Assembly: GCA_965214625.1 (NCBI GenBank)
Contig: OZ243962.1
Coordinates: forward strand, 1,116,001-1,180,000
Length of the DNA stretch: 64,000 bases
DNA from: G965214625 sp965214625
GTDB taxonomy: Bacteria; Pseudomonadota; Gammaproteobacteria; Arenicellales; Poriferihabitantaceae
Direction: 5' to 3'
Shown here: positions 45,750 through 55,027 of the stretch, in pieces
How positions within the stretch are numbered: the stretch's first letter is position 1
Layout: every line of letters starts with the position of its first letter
Made by a program: the position numbers and the translations under genes
Notes under the pieces: model-generated
Databases searched by the model: none
The model's input: the letters and a program-made list of their open reading frames with translations, nothing else
Told to the model about the DNA's origin: nothing

Positions 45750-46337
45750 TCAGTCCTTGTCGGCAGCCTGGTAATACCCGATGGTATCCCCCTCAGTGGT
45801 CACCCCAAGCCCGTTGAGTAATCGATTCGAATAGCTGAAATAGGCGACAACCTGATTCACTTCAAGAATTTCCCCGTCGTCGCAACCCGCTTCCTTGAGC
45901 TTCCGATAATCCGCTTCGGCCATGTCCGCCACCCGGGTCGCCAGTTTTTCTGCGTACTGGAGAAAGGCCCGTTCCTTTCCAGAGAATACCGCCTCAAACG
46001 AGCGTGTTTCAAATGCCGCATAAATGGCCTTCGCCTTCTCCTCATCATCAATGAGTCGACAGGCATTCGTGAAATGATGACTGAAACTGTAGTCGCATTG
46101 ATTCAGAAAACTGGTGTAAGAAGCCACGACCTCCAAAAACCAGAAGGGCAACGTGTTGTCCTCATTGTGCAATACACTGCGATACAACGTCACATGCCCT
46201 TTCATGGTATGCGGTCGCAGGCTATGGACCCGCATTACATTGTCCACCGTCCCATGGGGCGTGCGTACGAGGTCGAACAACGCTTTTACCGGGGGTGTGG
46301 CCTCTTCATCAGAGAGCATTTTGATCCAGGCGGTCAT
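45750..46337 (-). CDS. AhpD/carboxymuconolactone-decarboxylase family protein
   Basis: A 195-residue all-helical protein of the peroxidase-related CMD/AhpD group. LNQCDYSFSHHFTNACRL is the position of the CxxC-x3-H motif; here the second Cys is Ser (Cys-x-x-Ser), so disulfide redox cycling may be altered. The start at 46337 (MTAWIKMLSDEEATPP) fits; a longer frame reaches 46592 but overlaps the next gene. It follows the 2OG dioxygenase by 118 bases on the same strand. Substrate unknown. Confidence 0.75.
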   Translation of the reverse strand: MTAWIKMLSDEEATPPVKALFDLVRTPHGTVDNVMRVHSLRPHTMKGHVTLYRSVLHNEDNTLPFWFLEVVASYTSFLNQCDYSFSHHFTNACRLIDDEEKAKAIYAAFETRSFEAVFSGKERAFLQYAEKLATRVADMAEADYRKLKEAGCDDGEILEVNQVVAYFSYSNRLLNGLGVTTEGDTIGYYQAADKD

Positions 46338-46455
46338 TTTCTCAACCCAATATGCCCTTGGGGGCGGCAAGACAATGGCGTTTGCGGCAGGAATAAATCC
46401 GACCGGACACCGCCATGCCTCCTGCGGTGAAAACAGACTGACCTGATCCGTCTTT

Positions 46456-47430
46456 TCAGCATCGCCCCGACCGGTACTGGAATGAACGGTCAAAACGACC
46501 TTGAATGTACTCTCCGCAGACCGCAGGCCCATAGTGTGCCCGATCACCTTCGGACACGACCGGCCTGATTTGCGCATCCCAGTCCGGATCAACCGCGACG
46601 ACGATCGAATAGCGCTCCTTGCCTGACTGATTCACGACCGCATGAACCGTGGAACGGAAGCGATCATTGGTCCAGCGCGCCAGCAAATCACCGACATTGA
46701 CCACAATGGTATCTTCGATGGGATGGGCGGTCAGCCACTCCCCGCGTCGTCCCTGGATACGCAATCCACCGGTCTGATCCTGGACCAACAGGGTCAGCGT
46801 ACCGAAATCAGTATGCGGTGACACGCCGAACTGGTCCTCACAGAACGCACTTTGCTGGGTTGGATAGTGAATCAAGGTGCCGCGCGAGATGGGCTGATTG
46901 AATTGTCGGACAAAATAATGGTGATCAACGCCCAGGCCGGCCGCAAACGCTTTTAACAACTGCTTGCCACAGTGGTTCGCCAATCGCATATATCGATTGA
47001 GCCGCTCCGGCATTTCGGGCACGAAATCAGGCCACTGATTCGGTGCAAAAAATTTATTCCCGGCCACAAATTCCGGATTGTCCGGTGGCAGGTCAGCGCC
47101 CCAGATAAAACTTTCCTTCAGATCGGGCTGCTTCTGGTGCTCCATTTTGGAAGCACCGAAAGTCAGCAGCCCACGATGAGTGTCCTTGACCAACACCGTG
47201 CTTTTTTGTGCTTCGGGGCAACCGAAAAACACGCTGGAAACCTCAAACACCGACTCAATCAACGCCTTGTCGATACAGTGGTTCTTGATATAGAAAAAAC
47301 CGGTCTCCTCTGCGGCGATACGCAACGCATTGCCGACGCGGCAATAAGCGGGCGTCTCACCAAACAGGGAAGCCACATCCACCACGGGGATATCTTCTTT
47401 ATGGATGTATTGAATGGCGCTGTCTGCCAT
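46456..47430 (-). CDS. Isopenicillin-N-synthase-like 2OG/Fe(II) dioxygenase
   Basis: A 324-residue non-heme iron dioxygenase. DIPVVDVASLFGETPAY opens it; GVSPHTDFGTLTLLVQD has the His-x-Asp iron ligands, FRSTVHAVVNQSGKERYSIV the distal His and the Arg-x-Ser that binds 2-oxoglutarate. The start at 47430 (MADSAIQYIHKEDIP) is supported by homology. A longer start at 47478 has a GGAGGG close upstream. Substrate unknown; it pairs with the CMD-type gene. Confidence 0.87.
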   Translation of the reverse strand: MADSAIQYIHKEDIPVVDVASLFGETPAYCRVGNALRIAAEETGFFYIKNHCIDKALIESVFEVSSVFFGCPEAQKSTVLVKDTHRGLLTFGASKMEHQKQPDLKESFIWGADLPPDNPEFVAGNKFFAPNQWPDFVPEMPERLNRYMRLANHCGKQLLKAFAAGLGVDHHYFVRQFNQPISRGTLIHYPTQQSAFCEDQFGVSPHTDFGTLTLLVQDQTGGLRIQGRRGEWLTAHPIEDTIVVNVGDLLARWTNDRFRSTVHAVVNQSGKERYSIVVAVDPDWDAQIRPVVSEGDRAHYGPAVCGEYIQGRFDRSFQYRSGRC

Positions 47431-47583
47431 GTTCTGTTTCGGTAACGGTATTTTCTGTCGTGGAATCGAGTCTAGCATATCCCTCCCCCGCCCGGCTGCC
47501 TGTTCCAGCATCTCCGTCGCCGTGCACCGGGGTGGGTGTCGATGTAATCCCCAATCACCGGGTCGGACCGTATCATGGAACAA

Positions 47584-47915
47584 ATTGCATGATTCAATTA
47601 AGATATTTTACGGAATTCCGGGTGTCCGTTTGAGGTCATTGGAAACGATAACCGAATTAACGCCGAGGTGCACAAGTGGGTCAACGTGTCATGATTAACA
47701 GATTGATTTTAATCTATAAACCCACCGGGTCGGAAAATCGTTTCAGAGAAAATGAAACGGTTTCCTGAGCGCGGTGAACCAACCCACGCTCAGCGCCGAC
47801 ATGACAAACCTGTATCGCGCACCCGGAAATAAAACAACACGCACGGCACTTTATAGACTATATTCTGATGCAGTCCACTGAAATTTGCACTGTATATTCT
47901 ATTTTGGACACTTAA
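47584..47915. other. Intergenic region upstream of soxB
   Basis: 332 bases with no gene recognised. AT-rich, with TATATT-like boxes at 47859 and 47893 that might serve the sox operon but lack convincing -35 partners, and the inverted repeat annotated separately. Confidence 0.4.
47732..47765. promoter_or_regulatory. Inverted repeat upstream of soxB
   Basis: CGTTTCA (47739-47745) and TGAAACG (47753-47759) are perfect arms around a 7-base loop; outer GGAAA and TTTCC extend the symmetry with a small internal mismatch, so the whole spans 47732-47765. It lies about 150 bases before the soxB start. It may be an operator or a stem-loop. Confidence 0.4.
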
Positions 47916-49169
47916 ATGCAGCGCTACTCCATCTTCAGCCTGGCGCGAAATGCCGTCAATTATCATGCCGACTGGACCGCCGCGTGGCGCAGTCCACCTC
48001 TCAAAAAACAGTATGACGTCATTGTGATCGGCGGCGGGGGTCATGGTCTCGCCACCGCTTATTATCTCGCCAAGCATCACCACATCAGCAATGTCGCGGT
48101 CCTTGAAAAGGGCTGGCTCGGTGGCGGGAATGTGGCCCGTAATACCGTCACCATCCGTTCCAATTACATGCGTGATGAAAGTATCCCCTTTTATGTCAAG
48201 TCAGTCTCGCTGTACGATCAATTAAGCCGGGAATTGAACTACAATCTGATGTATTCCAAGCGCAGCATGATCGATATAGTGCAAACCTATCCCCGGCTGC
48301 GTGAAATCAGACGCCGCATGTTCAACATGGATTTATATGGCTCAACCTATGAGCCGATCAGTGTTGAAGAAATTCGACGTCGCATTCCGCCGTTGACCGG
48401 CGGTGGACCTCAGTCCCGTTTGCCGATTATTGGCGGGATGGTGCATCCTGATGCCGCGACCTGTCGTCATGATGCGGTCGCATGGGGTTATGCCCGGGCC
48501 GCGGATGACCGGGGCGTGGAAATCCACCAGAATACCGCCGTCACCCAACTGCTTCGAGATCCCCGGACCGGCGCCATTGAAGGCGTCGACACCACCCGGG
48601 GCCGCCTTCGTGCCAAAAAAGTGGCGGTGGTGGTCTCCGGCCACACCACCACGATCACCAACACCGTCGGGCTGGCGTTGCCGCTGCAGTCTTTCAACCT
48701 CGCGGCCTTTGTCTCTGAGCCGGTCAAGCCGTTGATTGACGTTGTGGTCAATTGTCCGGATATCGGTGTTTATCTGAATCAGTCGGATAAAGGGGAACTC
48801 GTCATCGGTGGTGCGCCGGACCCCGGGCAGTCGTTCCGACGGGCCATTCATCAGGGCGTTTTTGAAAATGCAGTCGGTGCCCTGTTGTCACTCTTTCCCT
48901 CTTTCAAACGCCTGAAACTCATGAGACAGTGGGGCGGCACACTGGATATTGCACATGATGCCACCCCCATCGTGAGCCGAACGGATATTCCGGGACTGTA
49001 TCTCTCTGCCGGATGGTGGGGCGGCTTTAAAGCCATCCCTGCCGGTGGTTACACACTCGCTCACTTGATTGCCAGGGATGAACCGCATCCGCTCATCGTT
49101 CCTTTTTCGCTCAACCGGTTCACGACACTGGATTTCATTTTGGAATCGGGGACCACGACAGCGCGATAA
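47916..49169 (+). CDS. soxB: Sarcosine oxidase beta subunit
   Basis: FAD-containing subunit of heterotetrameric sarcosine oxidase, oxidising sarcosine to glycine with formaldehyde or methylene-THF. DVIVIGGGGHGLATAYYLAK is the dinucleotide motif, and the MQRYSIFSLARNA opening is typical. A conserved His (His177 or His185 in the MVHPDAATCRHDAVAW segment) probably carries the covalent FMN shared with the alpha subunit. 417 residues is normal. First of soxBDAG; no glyA precedes it. Confidence 0.96.
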   Translation: MQRYSIFSLARNAVNYHADWTAAWRSPPLKKQYDVIVIGGGGHGLATAYYLAKHHHISNVAVLEKGWLGGGNVARNTVTIRSNYMRDESIPFYVKSVSLYDQLSRELNYNLMYSKRSMIDIVQTYPRLREIRRRMFNMDLYGSTYEPISVEEIRRRIPPLTGGGPQSRLPIIGGMVHPDAATCRHDAVAWGYARAADDRGVEIHQNTAVTQLLRDPRTGAIEGVDTTRGRLRAKKVAVVVSGHTTTITNTVGLALPLQSFNLAAFVSEPVKPLIDVVVNCPDIGVYLNQSDKGELVIGGAPDPGQSFRRAIHQGVFENAVGALLSLFPSFKRLKLMRQWGGTLDIAHDATPIVSRTDIPGLYLSAGWWGGFKAIPAGGYTLAHLIARDEPHPLIVPFSLNRFTTLDFILESGTTTAR

Positions 49170-49180
49170 CACCCTGCTCC

Positions 49181-49447
49181 ATGCTGATTCTGACCTGTCC
49201 TTTCTGCGGCCCCCGTCACGAGAGCGAGTTTCGCCACGGGGGTCCGACAAAACCGCGCCGACCGGACAATCCGGATCAATGGACCCATCCGGAATGGATC
49301 CGCTATTTGACCGTACCCGATAATCCGGTGGGCTTGGTCAACGAGTGCTGGTGGCATGTGCATGGTTGCGGAAAGTGGATCACGGTCACCCGACACACCG
49401 TGACCCATGCGATTGCCGACGCATCGGAGACCGACCGTGAACAATAG
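49181..49447 (+). CDS. soxD: Sarcosine oxidase delta subunit
   Basis: Small zinc-binding subunit of the heterotetrameric enzyme, 88 residues. LTCPFCGPRHESEF and HVHGCGKWITVTR give the Cys and His ligands. NECWWHVHGCGKW is typical. It is 11 bases after soxB and its end overlaps the soxA start by 11 bases, as usual in this operon. Confidence 0.95.
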   Translation: MLILTCPFCGPRHESEFRHGGPTKPRRPDNPDQWTHPEWIRYLTVPDNPVGLVNECWWHVHGCGKWITVTRHTVTHAIADASETDREQ

Positions 49448-52382
49448 CCGACGCCTCCCCGAGGGCGGTCAAATTGACCGAAACCGGCCCATCGCGTTCC
49501 GATTCAATGATAAACCCTATCAGGGATATGCCGGCGATACACTGGCTTCTGCGCTGCTCGCCAACGGGGTCATGCTCACCGCCCGAAGTTTCAAATATCA
49601 CCGACCGCGGGGAATCATGTCGGCGGGCATCGAAGAACCCTCGTCACTGGTCGAACTGACCGGAGACGGGCAGTCCGCCAACCGACCCATCACCGACGTG
49701 AAATTACGGCCTGGCCTTGTTGCCCATTCGGTTCACTGCTGGCCCTCTCCCGCCTTTGACGTGATGGGCATCAATCAGTTTTTCGCTCGGCTGATCCCGG
49801 CCGCTTTTTACTACAAGACATTCATGTGGCCCAACTGGCACCTGTTCGAACCGGCCATTCGACGGGCAGCGGGTCTTGCGCAGGCGCCCCGTGCGTTGCC
49901 CACATCACTGCATTACGAAGTGCGCAATCATCACTGCGATCTGCTTGTCATCGGCGCCGGACCGAGCGGCTTGATCGCAGCGTTGGCGGGCGCCCGCAGT
50001 GGCGCCCGTGTTCTGCTCACGGATGAGGGTTCGACTCCGGGCGGCTCCCTGCTTGATCACCACCGCACCGTTGATGGTGTGCCCGGATGGCAATGGGCGC
50101 AAGACATCGTTTCGGAATTGGACCGATACCCCCATGTCACCCGCCTTGCACAAGCCACCGCATGGGCCTACCGCGAACACAATCTGGTCCTCATTACCGA
50201 ACGCGCGCCTGCACCGGCCTTTGTGTTCCAGCGCACCTGGCGCGTTCGGGCAAAGCAGGTGGTGATCGCCAGTGGTGCAATAGAACGGCCTCTCGTGTTC
50301 AGGCACAATGACCGACCCGGTGTCATGCTGGCTTCTGCTGTCCAGCGTTATATCAACCGATATGCCGTTCTGCCCGGGAAACAGGTTGTCCTGTTCACCA
50401 ACAACACCAGTGCCTACCGGGTGGCCGATGCGTTGCATCGAGCCGGCGCAAGCGTTGTGGCCCTCATCGACAGCCGTGCCCGGACCGAACCCCCGCCCCG
50501 CCCTCCGGTTCACCCGTTTCGTGTATTGACAAACCATATTGTTGTTCGAACCCATGGCACAAAACGAATCCGTGGCGTGACCATACGGGATATGGGCAAT
50601 GGTACAACGCAACGGCTCCCTTGTGACCTGGTGTGCCTTTCGGGTGGCTGGAACCCGACACTCCACCTGTTTTCCCAATCCAGGGGAACCATCGGGTTTG
50701 ATGATACACTGGCGACCATCATCCCTGCACAGCCTGCGCAAGATACCCACTGTGTCGGTGCAGCGAACGGTCACTTCACACTGCATGAGGGGCTCGAAGA
50801 GTGCCTCGCCAAAACCGGTCAGGTCATTGAAGCCCTGGGATTGCCGGCCTCGAGCATTGATCTTCCGACGGTGGATCATGAAACCGATTATCACATTGAA
50901 CCCCTGTGGCACATCCCGACCGACAAAAAGGGGGCCGCCAACAGTTTTGTTGATATCCAAAATGATGTCACCTTGGGCGATATCCACCTCGCCATTCGCG
51001 AAGGATTCGGTGCCGTGGAGCACGTCAAGCGCTACACCACCGCCGGGATGGGCATCGACCAGGGTAAAACCGGCAATCTGAATGTGGCCGGTGCCATCGC
51101 CAATGCCACCGACACCCCGGTTTCACAAATCGGCGTCACCACCTTTCGCCCTCCCTATACGCCGGTCGAATTCGGTGCCATCGCCGGCGGACGCGAAGAC
51201 AGTGGCCTGTTGCCCTATCGTCATACGCCGATGACCGAGTGGCACAAGGCCGGGGGGGCGGTCATGTACGAAGCCGGGGCGCGCTGGCGTCGTCCGGGCT
51301 ATTACCCGGGACCGGGAGAAACGTTTCAACAAGCAGTCAACCGGGAAGCAACCGCTGTCAGAACCGGGGTCGGAGTGTACGACGGCTCGCCCTTGGGAAA
51401 ATATGAAATCCGGGGACCCGATGCCGGGCAGTTCATCGACATGCTGTATACCAATGATTTTTCATCGCTTGGCCAGGGGAAAGGCCGATATGGAATTATG
51501 CTGACCGACGATGGAATGATCCTCGATGACGGCGTGACCTTCAAACTGGCTGAAAATCACTACCTCATGTTCACCTCTACCGGACACGCCAATGAAATCT
51601 ACCGACACATGGAATATTTTTTGCAACTCCATCGTCCCGAGTGGAAAGTCCGCATCACGACCGTGACCACGCAATGGAGCAATGCAACGGTGTGCGGCCC
51701 GAAAGCCCGGGAGATGCTCACGGCGCTGCAGCCCGACATCGATTGTTCTCCCACCGCCTTTCCTTTCATGGCCATCAAAGAAGGGGATATTGCCGGGTTG
51801 CCTGCCCGGATTTGCCGGGTCAGTTTTACCGGTGAACTCAGTTTCGAAATTAATGTCTGGCCGCGCCACGCCATGGCGCTGTGGGACCGGATCATGGATG
51901 TCGGGGAAAAATTCCGGATCACGCCGGTCGGCTCGGAGGCCAATCATGTGCTGCGTGTTGAGAAAGGCTTTCTTTCTACGGCACACGAAGTCGATGGTAC
52001 GACCGATCCGTATGATTTGGGACTGGGCAGGATGCTGTCACGCCAAAAGCGCGATTTTATCGGCAAACAGGCACTGGCGATTCGTCGCACTTCGGGACGT
52101 CCGAGACTCGAATTGGTGGGCCTGCTGCCTCAGGACCCGACCCGTCTGGTCAGTGAAAATGCGCCCCTTACCCCCCGAGGTCAGCGAATGCGCTCGGAAG
52201 GCCGGGTGACCGCCTGTGTCTGGAGCGTGGTGAAAAACCGCCCGGTTGCGCTGGCATTACTGGAGGATGGCCACAATCGGATGGGGCAACGAGTCCATAT
52301 TCGAATGAAGGACGATGTCGTTGCCGCCGAGGTAACGGCGGCCTGTTTTCATGATGCAGACGGTCATTTACTGCGGAGTTGA
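49437..52382 (+). CDS. soxA: Sarcosine oxidase alpha subunit
   Basis: A subunit of about 981 residues. An N-terminal ferredoxin-like region (GYAGDTLASALLANGV, RSFKYHRPRGI) is followed by a NAD-binding domain with LVIGAGPSGLIAALAGARSG and a C-terminal GcvT-like tetrahydrofolate domain (from about residue 600; VGVYDGSPLGKYEIRGPDA). The last couples sarcosine demethylation to methylene-THF. GTG at 49437 is the preferred start (VNNSRRLPEGGQIDR) because it fits homologues; the frame opens at 49407. Confidence 0.96.
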   Translation: MNNSRRLPEGGQIDRNRPIAFRFNDKPYQGYAGDTLASALLANGVMLTARSFKYHRPRGIMSAGIEEPSSLVELTGDGQSANRPITDVKLRPGLVAHSVHCWPSPAFDVMGINQFFARLIPAAFYYKTFMWPNWHLFEPAIRRAAGLAQAPRALPTSLHYEVRNHHCDLLVIGAGPSGLIAALAGARSGARVLLTDEGSTPGGSLLDHHRTVDGVPGWQWAQDIVSELDRYPHVTRLAQATAWAYREHNLVLITERAPAPAFVFQRTWRVRAKQVVIASGAIERPLVFRHNDRPGVMLASAVQRYINRYAVLPGKQVVLFTNNTSAYRVADALHRAGASVVALIDSRARTEPPPRPPVHPFRVLTNHIVVRTHGTKRIRGVTIRDMGNGTTQRLPCDLVCLSGGWNPTLHLFSQSRGTIGFDDTLATIIPAQPAQDTHCVGAANGHFTLHEGLEECLAKTGQVIEALGLPASSIDLPTVDHETDYHIEPLWHIPTDKKGAANSFVDIQNDVTLGDIHLAIREGFGAVEHVKRYTTAGMGIDQGKTGNLNVAGAIANATDTPVSQIGVTTFRPPYTPVEFGAIAGGREDSGLLPYRHTPMTEWHKAGGAVMYEAGARWRRPGYYPGPGETFQQAVNREATAVRTGVGVYDGSPLGKYEIRGPDAGQFIDMLYTNDFSSLGQGKGRYGIMLTDDGMILDDGVTFKLAENHYLMFTSTGHANEIYRHMEYFLQLHRPEWKVRITTVTTQWSNATVCGPKAREMLTALQPDIDCSPTAFPFMAIKEGDIAGLPARICRVSFTGELSFEINVWPRHAMALWDRIMDVGEKFRITPVGSEANHVLRVEKGFLSTAHEVDGTTDPYDLGLGRMLSRQKRDFIGKQALAIRRTSGRPRLELVGLLPQDPTRLVSENAPLTPRGQRMRSEGRVTACVWSVVKNRPVALALLEDGHNRMGQRVHIRMKDDVVAAEVTAACFHDADGHLLRS

Positions 52383-52385
52383 GCA

Positions 52386-52901
52386 ATGTCCTATGAGATT
52401 CAGATCAACCGTGCCGAGCGTAACGCGATCATTGAGCTCAGGGGCAATCGGGAACGACTCGAAAAGTGGCTGAACACCACACCGCTGGTTTTTCCGGACA
52501 CCCCCAATACCCGCACAGTGCAAGACACCACAATGATCTGCTGGGTTGGACCCGAACGGTGGTTGCTTCGAACATCCATTGAGCGGGAAAACCAACTGCG
52601 AAACAGTGTACCGGTTGAAACCATGCCGCTCGAAATTGATGTCCATCTTGTCAGCGATACCCTGACCTTTTTTGATATTGTCGGGCCCGATGCCGCGCAG
52701 ATTCTCTCGATCGTCAGTCCGTTGGATATTCATCCGTGCGTTTTCCCCGATAACGGCATCAGTTTTACCGAGGGATTTGGCGTCAGTGTGCTCGTCGCGC
52801 GGCAAACAAACGGATTCGAACTGGCCGTTGAAAGCAGTTACGCCGACTGGATGGAAGGCTCGCTACATCGTGCCGCCGGCACCGTTCAGCTTGAAAAATG
52901 A
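52386..52901 (+). CDS. soxG: Sarcosine oxidase gamma subunit
   Basis: Smallest structural subunit of the heterotetramer after delta, 171 residues and GcvT-like. MICWVGPERWLLRT and TFFDIVGPDAAQILS are typical. The start is 3 bases after the soxA stop. Its stop overlaps the convergent GMC gene by 16 bases. The trailing purU of some sox operons is absent. Confidence 0.92.
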   Translation: MSYEIQINRAERNAIIELRGNRERLEKWLNTTPLVFPDTPNTRTVQDTTMICWVGPERWLLRTSIERENQLRNSVPVETMPLEIDVHLVSDTLTFFDIVGPDAAQILSIVSPLDIHPCVFPDNGISFTEGFGVSVLVARQTNGFELAVESSYADWMEGSLHRAAGTVQLEK

Positions 52902-54526
52902 AAACGGGCCTGAAAGGCCGGTAGCGGTTCGCGCCCGAGAATGAAATCGGCTGCACGCAGTGCCATCATCTGGGTCGGGGCATTGAGGTTGCCACTGACA
53001 ATCTCCGGCATGACGGAGGCGTCGACAATCCGCAGTTTCTCCACGCCGTGCACTCTCATCTCCTCATCCACCACCGCCATCTCATCCGTCCCCATACGGC
53101 AACTGCAACTCGGATGATAGTCGGTTGTCGCCGTCTCCCGGACATAGCGGTCAATCTCCTGATCGCTACTGATGTCCACACCGGGAGACAGTTCCTTTCC
53201 TCTAAACGGATCGAAGGCGGGTTGTCCGACCAACTCCCGGATTCGTTTGACCGCCTCGACCAGCTCACCCGAATCAAACGCATCGGACAGGTAATTAAAA
53301 CAGGCGGCGGGACGATGCCTCGGGTCGGCAGACAACAGCCTGATCTGGCCCCTGCTGCGGGGACGGAGTTGATCCATTTGAGTGGTAAACCCTTGAAACA
53401 ACCGTATCTTTGTACCGTGATATACGTAGTGTACCGGAGCGAAATGATATTGCAGATTGGGAAACTCGACCTTTGAATAGCCATGGATCAATCCTCCGGC
53501 CTCCCAGATATTGGATGCCACAAACCCTTTACGGGTGAATAGCCACTGCAACCCCGCCGCCAGCTGGCGAATCGGGTTGGTCATATTGTCGAAGGTCACC
53601 GGTTGCGTGCATTCGTGGATCACCGAAATCGACAGATGATCCTGCAGATTTTGTCCAACACCCGGCAGATGGTGAATTGTCCTGATGTCAAATGCCTCCA
53701 TATGTTTCGACGGGCCGATCCCGGAGAGCATTAGTAGCTGGGGGGATTTGATGGCCCCCGCACAGACAATCACTTCCTTGGCCGCATACGCCGTTCGAAC
53801 TTCACCGTGCATTTCGAACTCGACCCCGGTCGCCGTCATGCCCTGTATCCTGATTCTGTGTACCAGTGCCCGCGTTATCAGCGTCAGATTGGATCGAGAC
53901 AAGGCCGGCTTGAGATGGGCGACGGCGGCACTGGATCGCCGCCCATTTTTGGTCGTGCTGTCCAGTCGTGCCAACCCTTCCGGCCGATAGCCGTTGAGAT
54001 CATCACTGACGCCCTGGCCGGACTGGCTGCCCGCTTCAAAAAAAGCATGATAGAGCGGATTTTCCAATCGCCCTTTGGTCACACCGAGTCGGCCGTCGGC
54101 ACCCCGCCAGTCGCTGGCACCACGGTCCGATGATTCACACTGCTTGAAGTACGGCAGGCACCGGGCATAGGTCCACTGGGGCAAATCATGGTGCTTGGCC
54201 CAGCCATTATAGTCTTCAGGATGCCCCCGCATATACACCATCGAGTTAATCGAAGAAGATCCGCCCAAGACCTTGCCTCTGGGTAGCGTGATGTGCCTGT
54301 TTTCCAAATGGGGCTCTTCCTCACTTTGATAATTCCAGTTGATGCTCGGATCCTTGTACGCTTTGTGTACCCCCGCCGGCATATGAATCATCAATTTATG
54401 GTCCATCGGACCGGCTTCCAGTATCAACACCTTGTTATTGGGGGACTGACTCAATTCATTGGCCAGCACACAACCCGCCGAACCGGCCCCCAGAATAATA
54501 TAGTCGTATTCGTTATTGTTTTTCAT
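52886..54526 (-). CDS. GMC oxidoreductase, choline-dehydrogenase-like
   Basis: A 546-residue FAD enzyme. YIILGAGSAGCVLANEL binds FAD, LPRGKVLGGSSSINSMVYMR and GAIKSPQLLMLSGIGPS are the GMC signatures, and SCSCRMGTDEMAVVDEEM and ASVMPEIVSGNLNAPT carry the active-site His and Asn region. It is closest to the choline/alcohol dehydrogenase branch (BetA-like), but an N-terminal specificity cannot be read; betB is not adjacent. Convergent with soxG with a 16-base overlap. Choline oxidation would feed the sarcosine pathway. Confidence 0.88.
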   Translation of the reverse strand: MKNNNEYDYIILGAGSAGCVLANELSQSPNNKVLILEAGPMDHKLMIHMPAGVHKAYKDPSINWNYQSEEEPHLENRHITLPRGKVLGGSSSINSMVYMRGHPEDYNGWAKHHDLPQWTYARCLPYFKQCESSDRGASDWRGADGRLGVTKGRLENPLYHAFFEAGSQSGQGVSDDLNGYRPEGLARLDSTTKNGRRSSAAVAHLKPALSRSNLTLITRALVHRIRIQGMTATGVEFEMHGEVRTAYAAKEVIVCAGAIKSPQLLMLSGIGPSKHMEAFDIRTIHHLPGVGQNLQDHLSISVIHECTQPVTFDNMTNPIRQLAAGLQWLFTRKGFVASNIWEAGGLIHGYSKVEFPNLQYHFAPVHYVYHGTKIRLFQGFTTQMDQLRPRSRGQIRLLSADPRHRPAACFNYLSDAFDSGELVEAVKRIRELVGQPAFDPFRGKELSPGVDISSDQEIDRYVRETATTDYHPSCSCRMGTDEMAVVDEEMRVHGVEKLRIVDASVMPEIVSGNLNAPTQMMALRAADFILGREPLPAFQARFHFSS

Positions 54527-54561
54527 TCAATATCGTCCGAGGGTCCACTTATTCAATCCGA

Positions 54562-54816
54562 TTACATCGGATCGTCTACCCTGCCTTGCCGGTTGCACAG
54601 CATGTGACGATGCCACTGCACCATGTCAACCATCCACCGGTCGACGGCGTCCGTCCCGACAACACGATTGAACTGTCTTGGAATCATACGGCAGCCTGCC
54701 GCCACCTTGTCCGCATCGGACTGTCCGTCCACCTGAACCTGGGAATCCGTGGTGTCGACCGGTTCGTGGATGCAGCTAACCAATGGGATACTTGAGGATA
54801 ATACTATATGGCTCAT
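54562..54816 (-). CDS. Possible small lipoprotein-like protein
   Basis: An 84-codon frame 35 bases upstream of the GMC gene on the same strand. The start MSHIVLSSSIPLVSC has a lipobox-like LVSC, but the positively charged n-region is missing. The rest is a basic, Trp-containing segment (AVDRWMVDMVQWHRHML). No ribosome-binding site or family is seen. It could be a small partner or chance. Confidence 0.3.
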   Translation of the reverse strand: MSHIVLSSSIPLVSCIHEPVDTTDSQVQVDGQSDADKVAAGCRMIPRQFNRVVGTDAVDRWMVDMVQWHRHMLCNRQGRVDDPM

Positions 54817-54909
54817 TGGAAGTCTTTCGATGATACCGCCTCAGCGTCACGGCACCCGACCCAAAGGCGTTATGTTGAAAATCGCGCGCAATGAGGTTAA
54901 TTTCATACG

Positions 54910-54937
54910 TCTGTCATAAAGTCGATTTATCCTGTCT
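54910..54937 (+). promoter_or_regulatory. Possible PhoB half-site upstream of phoX
   Basis: CTGTCAT (54910-54916) is a perfect Pho box half; a second CTGTC lies at 54931-54935, 21 bases on, rather than the canonical 11. It is 118 bases before the phoX-like ATG. Pho regulation of PhoX is known in many bacteria, but this site is imperfect, so weak support. Confidence 0.3.
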
Positions 54938-55027
54938 GCAGACGGTGTCACATCGGACAACCCTGTAGACAACACGCTTGATCACTCCTTGAACTTTGCT
55001 TTGATTGCTTGAACCGAGACGAGACAG

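Noticed and set aside
49905..51023. 372-codon minus-strand frame within soxA
   Set aside because: Antisense to soxA, whose motifs are clear; this frame has no recognised domain.
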